A stretch of 64,000 nucleotides of DNA from Entomortierella parvispora (Eukaryota; Mortierellomycota; Mortierellomycetes; Mortierellales; Mortierellaceae), in contig OY752141.1 in NCBI GenBank assembly GCA_963573315.1, positions 2,790,001 through 2,854,000 of the forward strand, given 5' to 3'. The stretch's first letter is position 1; the number at the start of each line of letters is the position of its first letter. The notes below the pieces were generated by a model. The model ran no database searches, was not told the origin of the DNA, and saw only the letters and a program-made list of their open reading frames with translations. The position numbers and the translations under genes were made by a program. Positions 21,132 through 31,073 of the stretch are shown piece by piece.

Positions 21132-22649
21132 CTAAACTGGCGAGTGATCTATATCCTCCAACGGCAACTCCACTTCAAATAGGTCCTTCAGTCTGGGCCA
21201 ATGGTCCCGCGTCCACTGAACTTCCTCTTTACTCCATTTGATGTTCGATCGGTCAGGAGGCCCTACTTGAAAGTATTGCATTTGTTTCAGGGTCCGTAAC
21301 TGATCTAGGCCGCTTTCTAAAGTGAGTTGGAGAAAAGGTTCCTGACTCTCAGTGTCATGTAATCGGCATTCCTCCAACTTGACAAGCCTCGAAACCCGTT
21401 CCAATATCATCGGTTGTGATTCCAACGAATCAAGTGCTATCGATACTCTCAGTTCTTTCAGACGAAGGCAGATCCATGGTCTGCCATCGTCAAGAATGTC
21501 CTGGACGCTTAAATTTCCTGCCTCCAGTTGCTCTAAGTTGGGCAATAAAGCCATCATGGCCTGAATAATTCTTCCGCTTACAAAGGGACAGTCTGAAAAT
21601 ATCATCGTTCGAAGGGAGGCCAGATGTCGATCGTTCCGCCGAAGTGCGTCCCAGCAAATTTCATCAAAATTGGTCTTGCACATTTGTAGTTCCGTTAGTC
21701 GGGTCAACCTATCCACCACTATCGTAAAATCATCGACTCGAAAGTCCTGCAACAGTCGGAGAGATTCTAGCTGCGGCCAAACTTCTTGGTCCGATGACAG
21801 TAATATGTCTGCCAACTGTTGTACAGGCCCCAATTCTTCGTCAATGTTCGGGGTCACCCAGTCGCAATGGACAAGGGATCGGCATTGCTGGACGATCCAG
21901 CCTTGGACCTGTATTTGAGCTCGTCGTTGTCCCTCGTCAAGGGCAAAGTTCTCTTGTGAGAGAATGAGGTCCTGAATCTTGGCTGGGGGTCTAAAGTTTT
22001 CCGATGGGTGTAGTAGCAGGGCTTTCGGGATCTCGGCGAGACCCCAATATCCGGCAAGCTCCAGCACAGTCAGACGTGACCAGATTCGATCATAGAGAGA
22101 AAGCCATTCCTCTGGCTCGGTAAACGCCAACCTCTTGATAAACAAGTTCTTCAGCTGAGTGCAGCCCTCCAAGGCTACCCACAAGGATTTGTCTGTCGGT
22201 GAGCAGAAACGAACGGATTCTAGTGTGTATCGGTGCCGGCGAATGAGGTCGCTGAAGGCGTATGCTGGTGGTCTGTAATAACAGTCGAGATGGAGGAAAC
22301 ATTTGATGGTGAGGCGGGTGAGGTTTGGACAAAAAAAGTCGGTTCCATATCTCAAATCCACATCGTCCATGAGCGCGAGTTCGCGAATGTACTTTGCATG
22401 GGCCGCGACGAGCTCAAAGGAATGACGGGAGAGATGATGAATCTTGATTGTCGACCAGAGAGACGGAAGAAAGGCGGAATTCCACAGATGCGAGACTTGG
22501 ATGCTGCGATAGAGTGTCTGCTGGTCCATGTGCTCGGCAACGACTATAAGGATGTCGAGGAGCTCTAGAGGACTGCGTTTGCATGGCAGGGGGTGCTCAT
22601 GGGTGATGACCGGTCCAGACCCTTGTTCCAGACTCATTTCCATGTACAT
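21132..22649 (-). CDS. F-box/LRR-like protein (cluster member G, second subfamily)
   Basis: A single-exon gene. From the ATG at 22649 the product is 505 residues; ATGs at 22643 and 22637 are equally possible, and the frame stays open upstream to 22856 in sequence that does not look like protein. The F-box-like part (PLELLDILIVVAEHM to LPSLWSTI) is at about residues 21-64. Leucine-rich repeats follow, with CPNLTRLTIKCF, CTQLKNLFIKRLAF, LTELQMCKTNFDE, LLPNLEQLEAGNL, GRPWICLRLKEL and HWPRLKDLFEVELP. Member E is its nearest relative in the window. Its stop codon faces the stop of pseudogene F, about 60 bases away. Confidence 0.82.
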   Translation of the reverse strand: MYMEMSLEQGSGPVITHEHPLPCKRSPLELLDILIVVAEHMDQQTLYRSIQVSHLWNSAFLPSLWSTIKIHHLSRHSFELVAAHAKYIRELALMDDVDLRYGTDFFCPNLTRLTIKCFLHLDCYYRPPAYAFSDLIRRHRYTLESVRFCSPTDKSLWVALEGCTQLKNLFIKRLAFTEPEEWLSLYDRIWSRLTVLELAGYWGLAEIPKALLLHPSENFRPPAKIQDLILSQENFALDEGQRRAQIQVQGWIVQQCRSLVHCDWVTPNIDEELGPVQQLADILLSSDQEVWPQLESLRLLQDFRVDDFTIVVDRLTRLTELQMCKTNFDEICWDALRRNDRHLASLRTMIFSDCPFVSGRIIQAMMALLPNLEQLEAGNLSVQDILDDGRPWICLRLKELRVSIALDSLESQPMILERVSRLVKLEECRLHDTESQEPFLQLTLESGLDQLRTLKQMQYFQVGPPDRSNIKWSKEEVQWTRDHWPRLKDLFEVELPLEDIDHSPV

Positions 22650-23761
22650 GTGCAAGAGATGGGTGCAGTAGAAAAGAAAGATGTGGTCCGCGCTCTGACA
22701 CAGACGGGGCTTTGTTTGTGCAACTGGACGTTGCGAGGTTCGAGAGGTGGGGCGTAGCCCGCCAAAAGAGCCATGCTGTTCTCGCGTGGCGAACACGTCG
22801 GGATAGATCTCTGCCTGCCCTGTCCTGGTGCAATCCTGGCTCCCCGTGGCACTCAATTGGCGGCGGAGAATCTAGCCATCCTTGCTGTGACCATGACGGG
22901 AGAGCAAAAAAAAAAGGGTCGAGGCCCGCGGGACAGGAACGGAAAAGTCGAGGACATAAAGTGATGAGGCTGTGGCCCTGGCCATGGATCGCGCTTTTGG
23001 ATCAAGAGATAACCTCGCCACGGTAGCCTACAGGTACAATGGGTAGTCAATTGCACATTAGGATGGATGAGGTAAGGTGGCTGAGTTCATCGATGGTCTT
23101 CTCAACGGTCAAAAAAAACTCTGTTGGAGCCAAAGAGAGAAAAGAATGAAAGGATTGTCCAACAGCCCCGCAGCTTTCCACTTGCAGCCGCGGTAAAATT
23201 TATCCGCTCAGCCAAGATGGGCTCGCCTTTCTTAAGTTTCTTTCCTCTCCTCCCCTGAGCCAAGCCCCGCCTGTCTTGCAAGGATTCGTCAATCGGTCAA
23301 ACTCACGCACCTTCTTTCGCAGGGCTGTTTTTCTTTTCGGAAAAAAAAAGCGTAAAATGTGTCCTGAAGATGCACTTTGCAACCAAGAACGTCCAAAAGT
23401 CGACACTTCGAGGTCTGGCTGTTGCCCTTCACGGAAACCAAGCAAGCAGACAAGAACTACGCAGAGCTTGGAACGAGTCATCTGTTGACTCGTCTCTTTT
23501 CGCTTACTGTACCTTTTCTTTAACTCTCCACAAAAAAGGAGAGGTGGCCGAGAGGTACTGCAGTCAAATCATATCAAGGTTGAGCAGTGAAGGCTGTTCT
23601 GCCGGGATACGTTCAACAAACAAGTCTGGGTCCGTGTACCACTCACCTCTTCCTGATATAAAAGGCGGATTTGTCCCCCTTTCTCTTCGCTCACAAACAT
23701 CTCCTTCATCTTCGTCCTTACCCTTCTCCAACCGTCATCAACTCTTTCGCTTTTCATCAGA
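22650..23761. other. intergenic, 5' region of the first seven-helix gene
   Basis: About 1.1 kb with several A-runs and no gene that I can support. A TATA-like GATATAAAAGG lies at 23656-23666, about 100 bases before the next start codon, followed by a CT-rich leader. A tRNA-like 5' half at 23537-23555 is discussed among the rejected items. Confidence 0.45.
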
Positions 23762-24680
23762 ATGGCCTCTGCTGACGAGATCCTGTCCATTGTGTCCGCC
23801 GTGCTTTTCCTGGCAGTCTTGGCCCAGTTCACGGTCAGATTTGTGAACTCGCACTGGGGTCCCTACGCCTACTTGATGTTCTTTTGTGTCCTCCGAGGTA
23901 TGATCCCCCAGCCTCAATTGAATATTTGAAGATCCTCCTTTTCAGTTCCTGCAGATCGGTGCAGTAGAGATCTAAAAAAAAAAAAAAAAAAAAAGGTCCT
24001 GACAACATTGTTCGCATTTTTCATCTGTCCACTCCCCACGAACCATAGTTATTGGTTATGGTCTCCGAGCATACGTCGACACGCTCAACGAGACTATCAA
24101 TACCGATTGGGTGCCCTACTACATTGCCGATACGGTCCTTCTCTCGATCGGTGTCATCTTCATCTTGTTCCTATTGTCCCGACTCTACCAATCGATCCTT
24201 CCAAAGCTCCGCGCAGAGACAGGCGAGGATCGAGGTCGCTTTGAACGAACACTGGTTGACCATACTCGCCTCTTCCTGTTGCCCGTTGTCATCTGTGTCA
24301 TCATCGGAGCCTCGTTCGCGTCCCCCAACAACTCTCTCTCTCAACAGCAGACCGGTCTTGTTTTGCGTAAAGTCGGCGTTTGTCTCCTGGCTGCCTTTGG
24401 AATTGTGTTTTTGATCTCTGCCTTGACGTACCGTAAGAGGTATCCAGCACACCAGCGCGCGTTCAACATCGCCTTGATCGTCACCGCGCTGTTTGACATT
24501 TCGCTGATCTACAAGATTGTTTACACGTTCGATGAGACTGCTGCGACCAAAACTGCGGCCTACTTTATCCTCTCGCCCTTGATCGAGTTGATTGCCCTGG
24601 GAGTCCTGTCGGTCGACCTGAAGTCGTACTTTTTGGGTCACAAGGCCACCAATGATCAAGTCGAACTCGTAAAGCCCTAA
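23762..24680 (+). CDS. seven-helix membrane protein, paralog 1
   Basis: Two exons (23762-23897 and 24049-24680, phase-1 intron) encode 255 residues. I count seven apolar segments at about residues 7-27, 37-57, 70-90, 112-130, 141-160, 176-198 and 205-226, with the charged loop RLYQSILPKLR between helices 3 and 4. There is no signal peptide. The layout resembles fungal seven-helix families such as RTA1 or DUF7702, but I cannot assign it firmly. It is clearly related to the gene at 31074-32040: same start motif (ADEILSIV), same intron position after FCV-L/I-R, same helices. It lacks the Pro/Gln-rich tail of that gene. The two are probably a tandem duplication later separated by a transposon. 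Confidence 0.85.
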
Positions 24681-25257
24681 GAGAGGAAGCTATAGGTTTA
24701 ATTGTATATGTTATTAGTAACTGCGCGAGGATCGTCCTAGCAGGAAGATTTTAGTCCTTGTCTCCTAAAAGATATAAAAATCTTTCCTGCTCCATTGCCC
24801 CCCATATGTCAATCTTGTGTTTTCTGATGTTGGCTGTTGTGAAACGCGATGGTTTGGTTGATCCCATCCATCTGAGAGCACTATCATCCCTTGTTCGCAA
24901 CTCAACAGTCGCCTTCGAGCCCTATCTCACTATTGAAGCAAAATGGCTATGTTCATATGTTCAGCAGAAACAGGCTGAGCAAACCGTGATGGTGATTCAA
25001 CGGCCGCTAGCTCCTTTGGGAAGTCTTCCACAGCAACTAGCCCGTTGGATCCAGTCCGTCGATATCCCCGCCAGATCATCATCCTGGACCACTGATCTGC
25101 TGGCGATCGAAGGGCTGTTGTCTGTTTGAGAGGGTTGAGTGCCAAAATCGCGCATCGAAGAAAAAAGAAACCTTGAAGCAACGCACTTCCTTTCCATATC
25201 TGTCTACAAGGCAGCGAGAGAAAGAGAGAGGAAAAGACAAGAAGGAGCCATCTTGTG
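24681..25257. other. intergenic left of the mobile element
   Basis: 577 bases between the stop of the seven-helix gene and the target duplication. A plus-strand frame of 123 codons at 24758-25129 has no recognisable features. I see no RNA gene or repeat. Confidence 0.4.
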
Positions 25258-25266
25258 GTCTAAAGG

Positions 25267-25599
25267 TAGGCTCGACCCATCCTTTGCTCAAGCGCTTAAG
25301 GGCTTCCACCTCCCTACTCACGTGACGGAAGGCTCCAGATTGCTTTCACAAAGGCTGGTAAAAGAGTTGCCACTTTTGGCTGGAAAGTCCTATAAGGAAG
25401 GCGCACAAACCCCATGCAATAAATTACATGCTGTAGAAGCCTGAATACTCCAATCATGCATACACGTGACTATAAGCTGCAACACGTGACTCTGATCCAT
25501 TCGTTTGTCCAACGGTCAAAAAAAAACGGGAAAAAACGCGGCCATGTCCTCATCCCATTCACTCGCTGAATTCGCCCCCATTCGAGTCTGCTATGGTCG
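25267..25599 (+). repeat. left terminal inverted repeat (333 bp)
   Basis: Begins TAGGCTCGACCC and ends just after the ATGGTC at 25593-25598 that starts the DUF6589 gene. It matches the reverse complement of 29820-30152 without a difference that I could find, including a run of nine A. CACGTG hexamers lie at 25319-25324, 25463-25468 and 25483-25488, each within CACGTGAC. The repeat must contain the DUF6589 promoter, since transcription has to begin upstream of 25593. Confidence 0.93.
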
Positions 25600-28035
25600 G
25601 GAAGGCTCCTACCGCCCCTCGACGAGCTCGGCGTTTCTCACCAATCCGTTTAACTGATAGTCGCAGTAAGTTGAGTGAGTAGCCAAAGCGATGTCTACCG
25701 TTCTACAATGGTTTAACTTTCTGTTCTCGCAGACTTCGTGTTTGTAGACTGTGCAGGCGACCCTCTCGCCCGTTCCGTCGAGAATGTGCTTCGCGTAATG
25801 TCAGAAGAAAGGATCACAATGTCCGAGTTCCTGCTGTATTTTTTCGACACGAAGAAACCAGATACGGGCCGAATCCGACACAAAAGATCCAACTTTTACA
25901 AGGCAGGCACACACGTACTGCTGCTGAACAATTGGAGCTCCCACATCGACAAGGACGACGAGCTGTTAAAAGTGGCTACAAATATGGTTGCGGACAGGAT
26001 GCGCACCGAGGTTGACGCGCTTTCTAAAAATCAAAACCTACATCTTTCATCCGTTTCGGTTCGACAGCAAGATTTGGTCAACTTCGCCATGAGAACCTTC
26101 TCAACCCATCTCAGCAAGCACGCGCCTCACAGTTTCTATGTCCTGGATAAAATCACTGGCGACGGAAGATCGTATCATAACCTGCAGACGATTACCAGCA
26201 TCATTCTATTCCGAAGGAATGTGAGATGCAATCTACTCCAACAAATTTTTGGTTTATATCTATTCCAGGAAGGCTGTGCACGCAAGGTTATCGAAGTCAT
26301 GTCCCGTATTGGACTTTCAGTTTCTTATACCTCCATCCTGACATCATTGAGGACTCTGTCTAATGACTCATTATCACGGGCCCGCTACGCAGCCTTTCAC
26401 CTGCAGTGGATGATCCTTTACGACAACATCAACATACGGTTCCAAAAATATGATCAACGGATCAACAACAGCGATACCTTCGAAAACGGGACTACTGCCA
26501 CAATTGTAATTGGTGACAACCCTGGGCCCATGAGGAAACCTGAGGATTTTTACCGCCGGCTTCGGTTTAGAGATCTCATACCAGATGAAGCAGGCTGTGC
26601 CGTTCTCAATGAGGCCCGTAAATATCATCTGATCGATGTGCTTACTCGGCACCACAAGGATACTTTCAAGAATTGCTCGGATCCCAAGCCAGCCATAGAC
26701 CTTTTGAAGCCCGTGAAGACAGAGACCTACCCTTTACGGGCAATGCATATCGACCAGTCAACAGTTGAAGGCAACAAGCAAATCATGGACCATGTCCGCC
26801 AACAAGTAGGACTAGACAAGAACTCGTTCAAGGAGGACCAGAATCATTTCATTGCAGGCGACCAGTTGACAATCAGTCGGGTCCGATCTGCGACGGCGAT
26901 GCTAGCAGGCGACGAGACGATTTTTGATGAACTCAAATGGGCGGTGCCAGTCATTCAACTTTTCCACCTCCAAATGATGTTTGCCAAGACCATCCTCAGC
27001 ACCCATCACGGATCGCCTGATACAGGAGGGTCACTGGCTCAGATCATAGACCTCTTAAAGCGGAAGCGGGTTGGTGTTAAAAACCACGATTTCCACGCAG
27101 TGGACGAGCTCATCCGCCATACACTTGATGGTATGATATTGCGCCTTTGGCAACTAGAATTTGGGATCGAGAATTTGGACGAAATGGCTACAGGGCATAC
27201 CAAGGCGAGCTTGCGGAATCAAGTCAAGACTACAGTCGACAATATGCTTAAACACTACCTTGACCCAGCCTCGTTGGAAGGCATGCAAAAGGTGGCCGAC
27301 AGGAATGCATCCCTCTTCATCCGTGATGCACTTCTGTATGTTGATCTATCTGACGCAATCCGATCGGGGGACATTGGCAGGATCGAAGAGTCGTTGAAAT
27401 GGATTACCATCTATGTTCAGTCTTCATCGACAAAAAACTACGCGAATGAACTACTACATCTCCACTGCGGTCTGCGCTATGCCTGGACAGCAAAGGCCAA
27501 GAGGGCTCTCATGTCATCATGGCTTGTGAATACAACGGGAAAAGAGAATCGATGGCTGCCGGCGGATCTTTATCAAGAGCATTGTAATTTACTGGTAAAA
27601 GTCATCCACGCGGCTAAAGGTGGTAATTCGTCTTGGGAGTTTCTTGCAGAGTGTATTTCCCCCAATATTGAAGTCTTTTCCCAAGTCGCCAACAAAATCC
27701 ACAAGGAGTTTTCAATAACACACAATAGTACATTCCACAGCCAGCATGCTGCTGCCGGTGATATCGACCGTATTGTCCGAAGTCTCCAAGAACACAGGAT
27801 TTTTGAGTCGGCGCCTGGGCCTCAATTGAGTAAGGACGTATCAGCGGTGGTAGATCTTTTGAAGACAGGGATTGAGAACCTCCAGAATGAACGGGTCGTT
27901 CGATTCAGAGAGAGAAGCTCTAAATCTCCATTTGAACAGGATGAAGAGGATCAAGGAGAGGATGCGGAACCAAATTTTGATAGGGATACATATCGCCAAT
28001 ATATTGGGGAAGGGGCGAATATCTTAGATCTCTAG
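25593..28035 (+). CDS. DUF6589 domain protein, candidate transposase
   Basis: Two exons (25593-25665 and 25733-28035) encode 791 residues. The start ATG lies in the left terminal repeat and opens a short basic segment (APRRARRFSP); the 67-base intron has GTAAGT and CAG ends. The body is the fungal DUF6589 family, about residues 245-700. Conserved islands are LYDNIN (Asp255), AMHIDQSTVEGN, IAGDQLT (Asp401), LFHLQMMFAKTIL and FHAVDELIRHTL (Glu483). The Asp-Asp-Glu order with hydrophobic strands before each Asp suggests an RNase-H-like DDE transposase. That is my inference; the family is formally of unknown function. The C-terminus is acidic. Its position inside matched inverted repeats makes it the best candidate for the mobilising enzyme. 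Confidence 0.85.
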
Positions 28036-28086
28036 AACTTCTGCCCATCCATTTCTCCCCAATATCAAGTTTAATAAAAGGGACGA

Positions 28087-29826
28087 CTAGTTGTGACGGG
28101 GGCGCTTTGGAATGGGCGCCGGCTCGGGTATCTGAGGCGACACGCTGGATATATCTTGACGAGCTCCTGCTCCAGTAGTGCTTGAGACGTCCTCATCCTC
28201 TTGAGTAACAGTGGTTGAATGGGTCCTGCTCCTCTCCTCCTTTTTTCTACCTTTCTCCCGTTCTCTCCTTGCTTGGATGATAATATTGAGCTCGACCAAT
28301 ATTTGGCCTAGCTGGTCTTTGTAAGTCTCATCATAGGCCTCCCAGGTATTAGCTGTGAGCTTGGAAACAGATTGTGGGCTCGTAATGTGCCTACATTTTG
28401 CGACAAGTATCTCAATGTTTTTATCGGTTATGACAATTGCTGATATTAGGCACCCGCTGATAGACTGAATGTCGCGCTTGAAGGTAGCGTCTCTCCATCC
28501 TTTGATTGCTAGACGAAAGCACGTTTTTTCTATTTCCGTTCGTCCTTGGTATGGTGGCTTTTCGTTTGCTGCAGGTTCCGCAACATTGTTTTTGTCGTCG
28601 ATGTCATCTTGTTCTTGTCGATTAACAACCGGCGGCTCAAAAGGAGTGCAAATGTCGCAACAGGGATACTCCGGATATCGAGGTATGTCCTCGTTGTCGA
28701 AAATATCATTCAAGACCTTACGGCGGCACTCTTTTGTAGTTACGTATCGAAAGATATCGCTATCTATCTTGGCTTTGTCAGGCGCACGACTCGGAACGAA
28801 TAGAATTGCTTGCCCTAAGATATCAGGATTACGCGCTGCGCGACCAAGGCGTTGGATAAGTGATGATATTGTTGAAGGATATCCCCATTGTATTACGACC
28901 TTAACATCACCAATATCACATCCCATCCCAGCGGCTTCAGTGGACAGAAGCAGGTCGATATGGTTGTCGTTGAACTCCCGCATGACACGCGACTTGTACG
29001 CATCCGAAAATACAGCGTGAAAAACAGCGATTCGAATACCTGAGTTTCGAGACCGTAGAAACTCTCCAGCAGCCAGAACGTCGTTTATACTGTTGAAATA
29101 GACGATAGTCTTGGTTCCGTCCAGAGCGAATTCCAAGTCCTTGAATGTTCTCGACGCGTGCTTTTGTTCCAGAACAATGTAGTGCAGGTTCGGTCGGTCG
29201 TTGCCTTTGTTGATAACTGTGGTATTCTCGGAAAAACGGAGACTCGTTTTGACTTGCCCAAGAGGGCCAGATGGAAGAGTTGCAGACATCGCAATGAATC
29301 CTGTTGTTGGTGGTACCATACTCCGGATCATACCAATTTTGCTGTAGTCCTTCCTGAAACCATCCCCCCATGAGGTAATGCAATGTGCCTCGTCAACTAT
29401 AACCGCCAACAGCCGCTTCCTCCACTCCGGCATGTCCCAGAGACTGCTTAGGCGCCGGCTGCTGAATATGATCTCCGGGGACAAAAACACGGCTCTGTAA
29501 GCGCCTGTGGCCAATGAGCGGAGCAGCGAGGAATGTATAGGGGTGTCGCCTTTGATGATTATACTTGGGATTTTAAGATTGGTGAGTTTGCTGTGCTGAT
29601 CCTGGGCAAGCGACTTCAATGGAGAGATCACAAGGATAGTACGATGTTTCCATAGTGCCATCGGGAGAAAATATGTCAGGGATTTACCCCATCCACAGCC
29701 TGCTATCAAGATACAGTCCCTTCCCAAGCCAACATGCTCGACTACATCCAGCTGTTCTTCCTTTGGATCGACGTGAAACGTCAAGGCGCACTGTTGATGA
29801 ACATCATGTGGAACGATCTCGACCAT
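28087..29826 (-). CDS. RecQ-like ATP-dependent DNA helicase of the transposon
   Basis: A single-exon gene for 579 residues. Superfamily-2 helicase motifs appear in order: Walker A GCGWGKS (residues 43-49), motif Ia ISPLKSLAQDQ, DEAH box VDEAHCITSWG (144-154), motif III SATLP (181-185), motif IV VYFNS, motif V STEAAGMGCDIGDV, and motif VI QRLGRAAR (325-332). A YPCCDICTP cysteine cluster at about 386-394 fits the RecQ zinc-binding position, but no complete RQC or HRDC domain is evident. The C-terminus is charged, with a final KRPRH patch. The glycine-rich loop is unusual (C-G-W instead of the common T-G-S-G). The start ATG lies in the right terminal repeat, mirroring the DUF6589 gene. It probably remodels DNA during transposition. 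Confidence 0.88.
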   Translation of the reverse strand: MVEIVPHDVHQQCALTFHVDPKEEQLDVVEHVGLGRDCILIAGCGWGKSLTYFLPMALWKHRTILVISPLKSLAQDQHSKLTNLKIPSIIIKGDTPIHSSLLRSLATGAYRAVFLSPEIIFSSRRLSSLWDMPEWRKRLLAVIVDEAHCITSWGDGFRKDYSKIGMIRSMVPPTTGFIAMSATLPSGPLGQVKTSLRFSENTTVINKGNDRPNLHYIVLEQKHASRTFKDLEFALDGTKTIVYFNSINDVLAAGEFLRSRNSGIRIAVFHAVFSDAYKSRVMREFNDNHIDLLLSTEAAGMGCDIGDVKVVIQWGYPSTISSLIQRLGRAARNPDILGQAILFVPSRAPDKAKIDSDIFRYVTTKECRRKVLNDIFDNEDIPRYPEYPCCDICTPFEPPVVNRQEQDDIDDKNNVAEPAANEKPPYQGRTEIEKTCFRLAIKGWRDATFKRDIQSISGCLISAIVITDKNIEILVAKCRHITSPQSVSKLTANTWEAYDETYKDQLGQILVELNIIIQARREREKGRKKEERSRTHSTTVTQEDEDVSSTTGAGARQDISSVSPQIPEPAPIPKRPRHN

Positions 29827-30152
29827 AGCAGACTCGAATGGGGGCGAATTCAGCGAGTGAATGGGATGAGGACATGGCCGCGTTTTTTCCCGTTTTTTTT
29901 TGACCGTTGGACAAACGAATGGATCAGAGTCACGTGTTGCAGCTTATAGTCACGTGTATGCATGATTGGAGTATTCAGGCTTCTACAGCATGTAATTTAT
30001 TGCATGGGGTTTGTGCGCCTTCCTTATAGGACTTTCCAGCCAAAAGTGGCAACTCTTTTACCAGCCTTTGTGAAAGCAATCTGGAGCCTTCCGTCACGTG
30101 AGTAGGGAGGTGGAAGCCCTTAAGCGCTTGAGCAAAGGATGGGTCGAGCCTA
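29820..30152 (-). repeat. right terminal inverted repeat (333 bp)
   Basis: Reverse complement of the left repeat, ending outward in the complement of TAGGCTCGACCC. It contains the helicase start codon (29826-29824) at its inner edge and the mirror copies of the three CACGTGAC motifs. The inner boundary follows the shared ATGGTC; beyond it the two genes differ at once. Confidence 0.93.
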
Positions 30153-30161
30153 GTCTAAAGG

Positions 30162-31073
30162 GCGAAAGCCCAAGAAAAAAAAGGAAGGGGAGAACCTTCT
30201 CCCTGTGGATAGTTTCGCTCTTCTTTTATTCTTTTTTAGCTTCCTGCTGGGCTGTCTCCCAATGTGGGCTGCACCTTTCTCATTGGAGCTGCCTGCTGCT
30301 GCCCTCTCCTCTCCTCTCCTATCCAAAGAACAGGTTTGGACATGCAGCAAACCCTTTTTCGATCAATTGGGCACCCCTCACCCTCTCTCTCGTTGTGGGA
30401 GCACGTTACACAGGGGATACAGCCACCGGGGTTTGTGATAATAATAATGGGAAAAGATAGAGCAGATTGATTCGTTGCTCATTCTTGCGAGCAGGCCTGG
30501 ATGTGGCAGATAGATGGCAGTTGCCTTGATGTAAAAGTGTCCTTCCCAAAAGAACAAGGGCTGGCAGGGCAAAGTCAGTCAGTCGATCGGTGACATCAAG
30601 ACGCAGGAGAAGAGGCCAGCCGCAGTTTTTTCGATCTTCATCGCTTGCGGCCTGCAGCAGGCGGCATCTGCCCATTCCCCTTTTTTTGTTTGTTTGTTTC
30701 CCTGGATGAATTATTTTTATTGTTTTTCCGCTTCTTTGCTCTCAGCAAGAAACTGCCACCACCGGACAATAAACATTTCTGCCCCATGGATGACCGCGTT
30801 TCTTGGCGCCCGAATAAACTATCTCGCGCACAGGGCAGCAGGGTAATACTAGTTCAGCCCTGCCAGCCTCGCCCTCGTATAAAAGCCCCCCGGCATCCCA
30901 TTGTTCAACATTCATCTTCAACAAGCAGCAGCTCCTCATATACCGGCATCCCCCGCCATCTCCACCACCTACCCTTCCTCCCCTCTCTCTTTCTCACGCC
31001 ACTAGAATCCCCTCTTCCGCTCTTTCTCTCTCTCCGTTTCTCCTCTCGACACATCCTACATCCTTCATTCACA
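30162..31073. other. intergenic, 5' region of the second seven-helix gene
   Basis: About 900 bases right of the element. A TATA-like TATAAAAG lies at 30879-30886, followed by a CT-rich leader up to the start codon at 31074. I see no further gene or repeat. Open frames here are short and overlap on both strands. Confidence 0.45.

Larger units (their letters stand above)
25258..30161. mobile_element. DNA transposon with 333-bp inverted repeats, DUF6589 and RecQ-like helicase genes
   Basis: The element proper is 25267-30152 (4886 bases), flanked by the 9-base direct repeat GTCTAAAGG at 25258-25266 and 30153-30161. Its ends are inverted repeats of 333 bases, beginning TAGGCTCGACCC, which I compared base by base and found identical. 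Inside are two convergent genes whose stops are about 50 bases apart: a DUF6589 protein on the plus strand and a RecQ-type helicase on the minus strand. Both frames are intact. Long inverted repeats with a 9-base target duplication recall Mutator-like elements, but neither protein is a known Mutator transposase. KDZ-type fungal elements normally give 8 bases. Identical repeats and an intact target duplication indicate a recent insertion. Confidence 0.93.

Noticed and set aside
23537-23620. tRNA-Ser/Leu-like start (GGAGAGGTGGCCGAGAGGT), an A-box-like sequence
   Set aside because: The D-stem does not close, no matching anticodon stem or 3' acceptor strand follows, and the downstream CGGGATACGTTCAAC is a poor B-box. 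At most a decayed tRNA or SINE fragment.
25267-30152. Helitron, because a helicase is encoded
   Set aside because: Helitrons have Rep/Pif1-type helicases, no inverted repeats and no target duplication; here the helicase is RecQ-like and long inverted repeats with a 9-base duplication are present.
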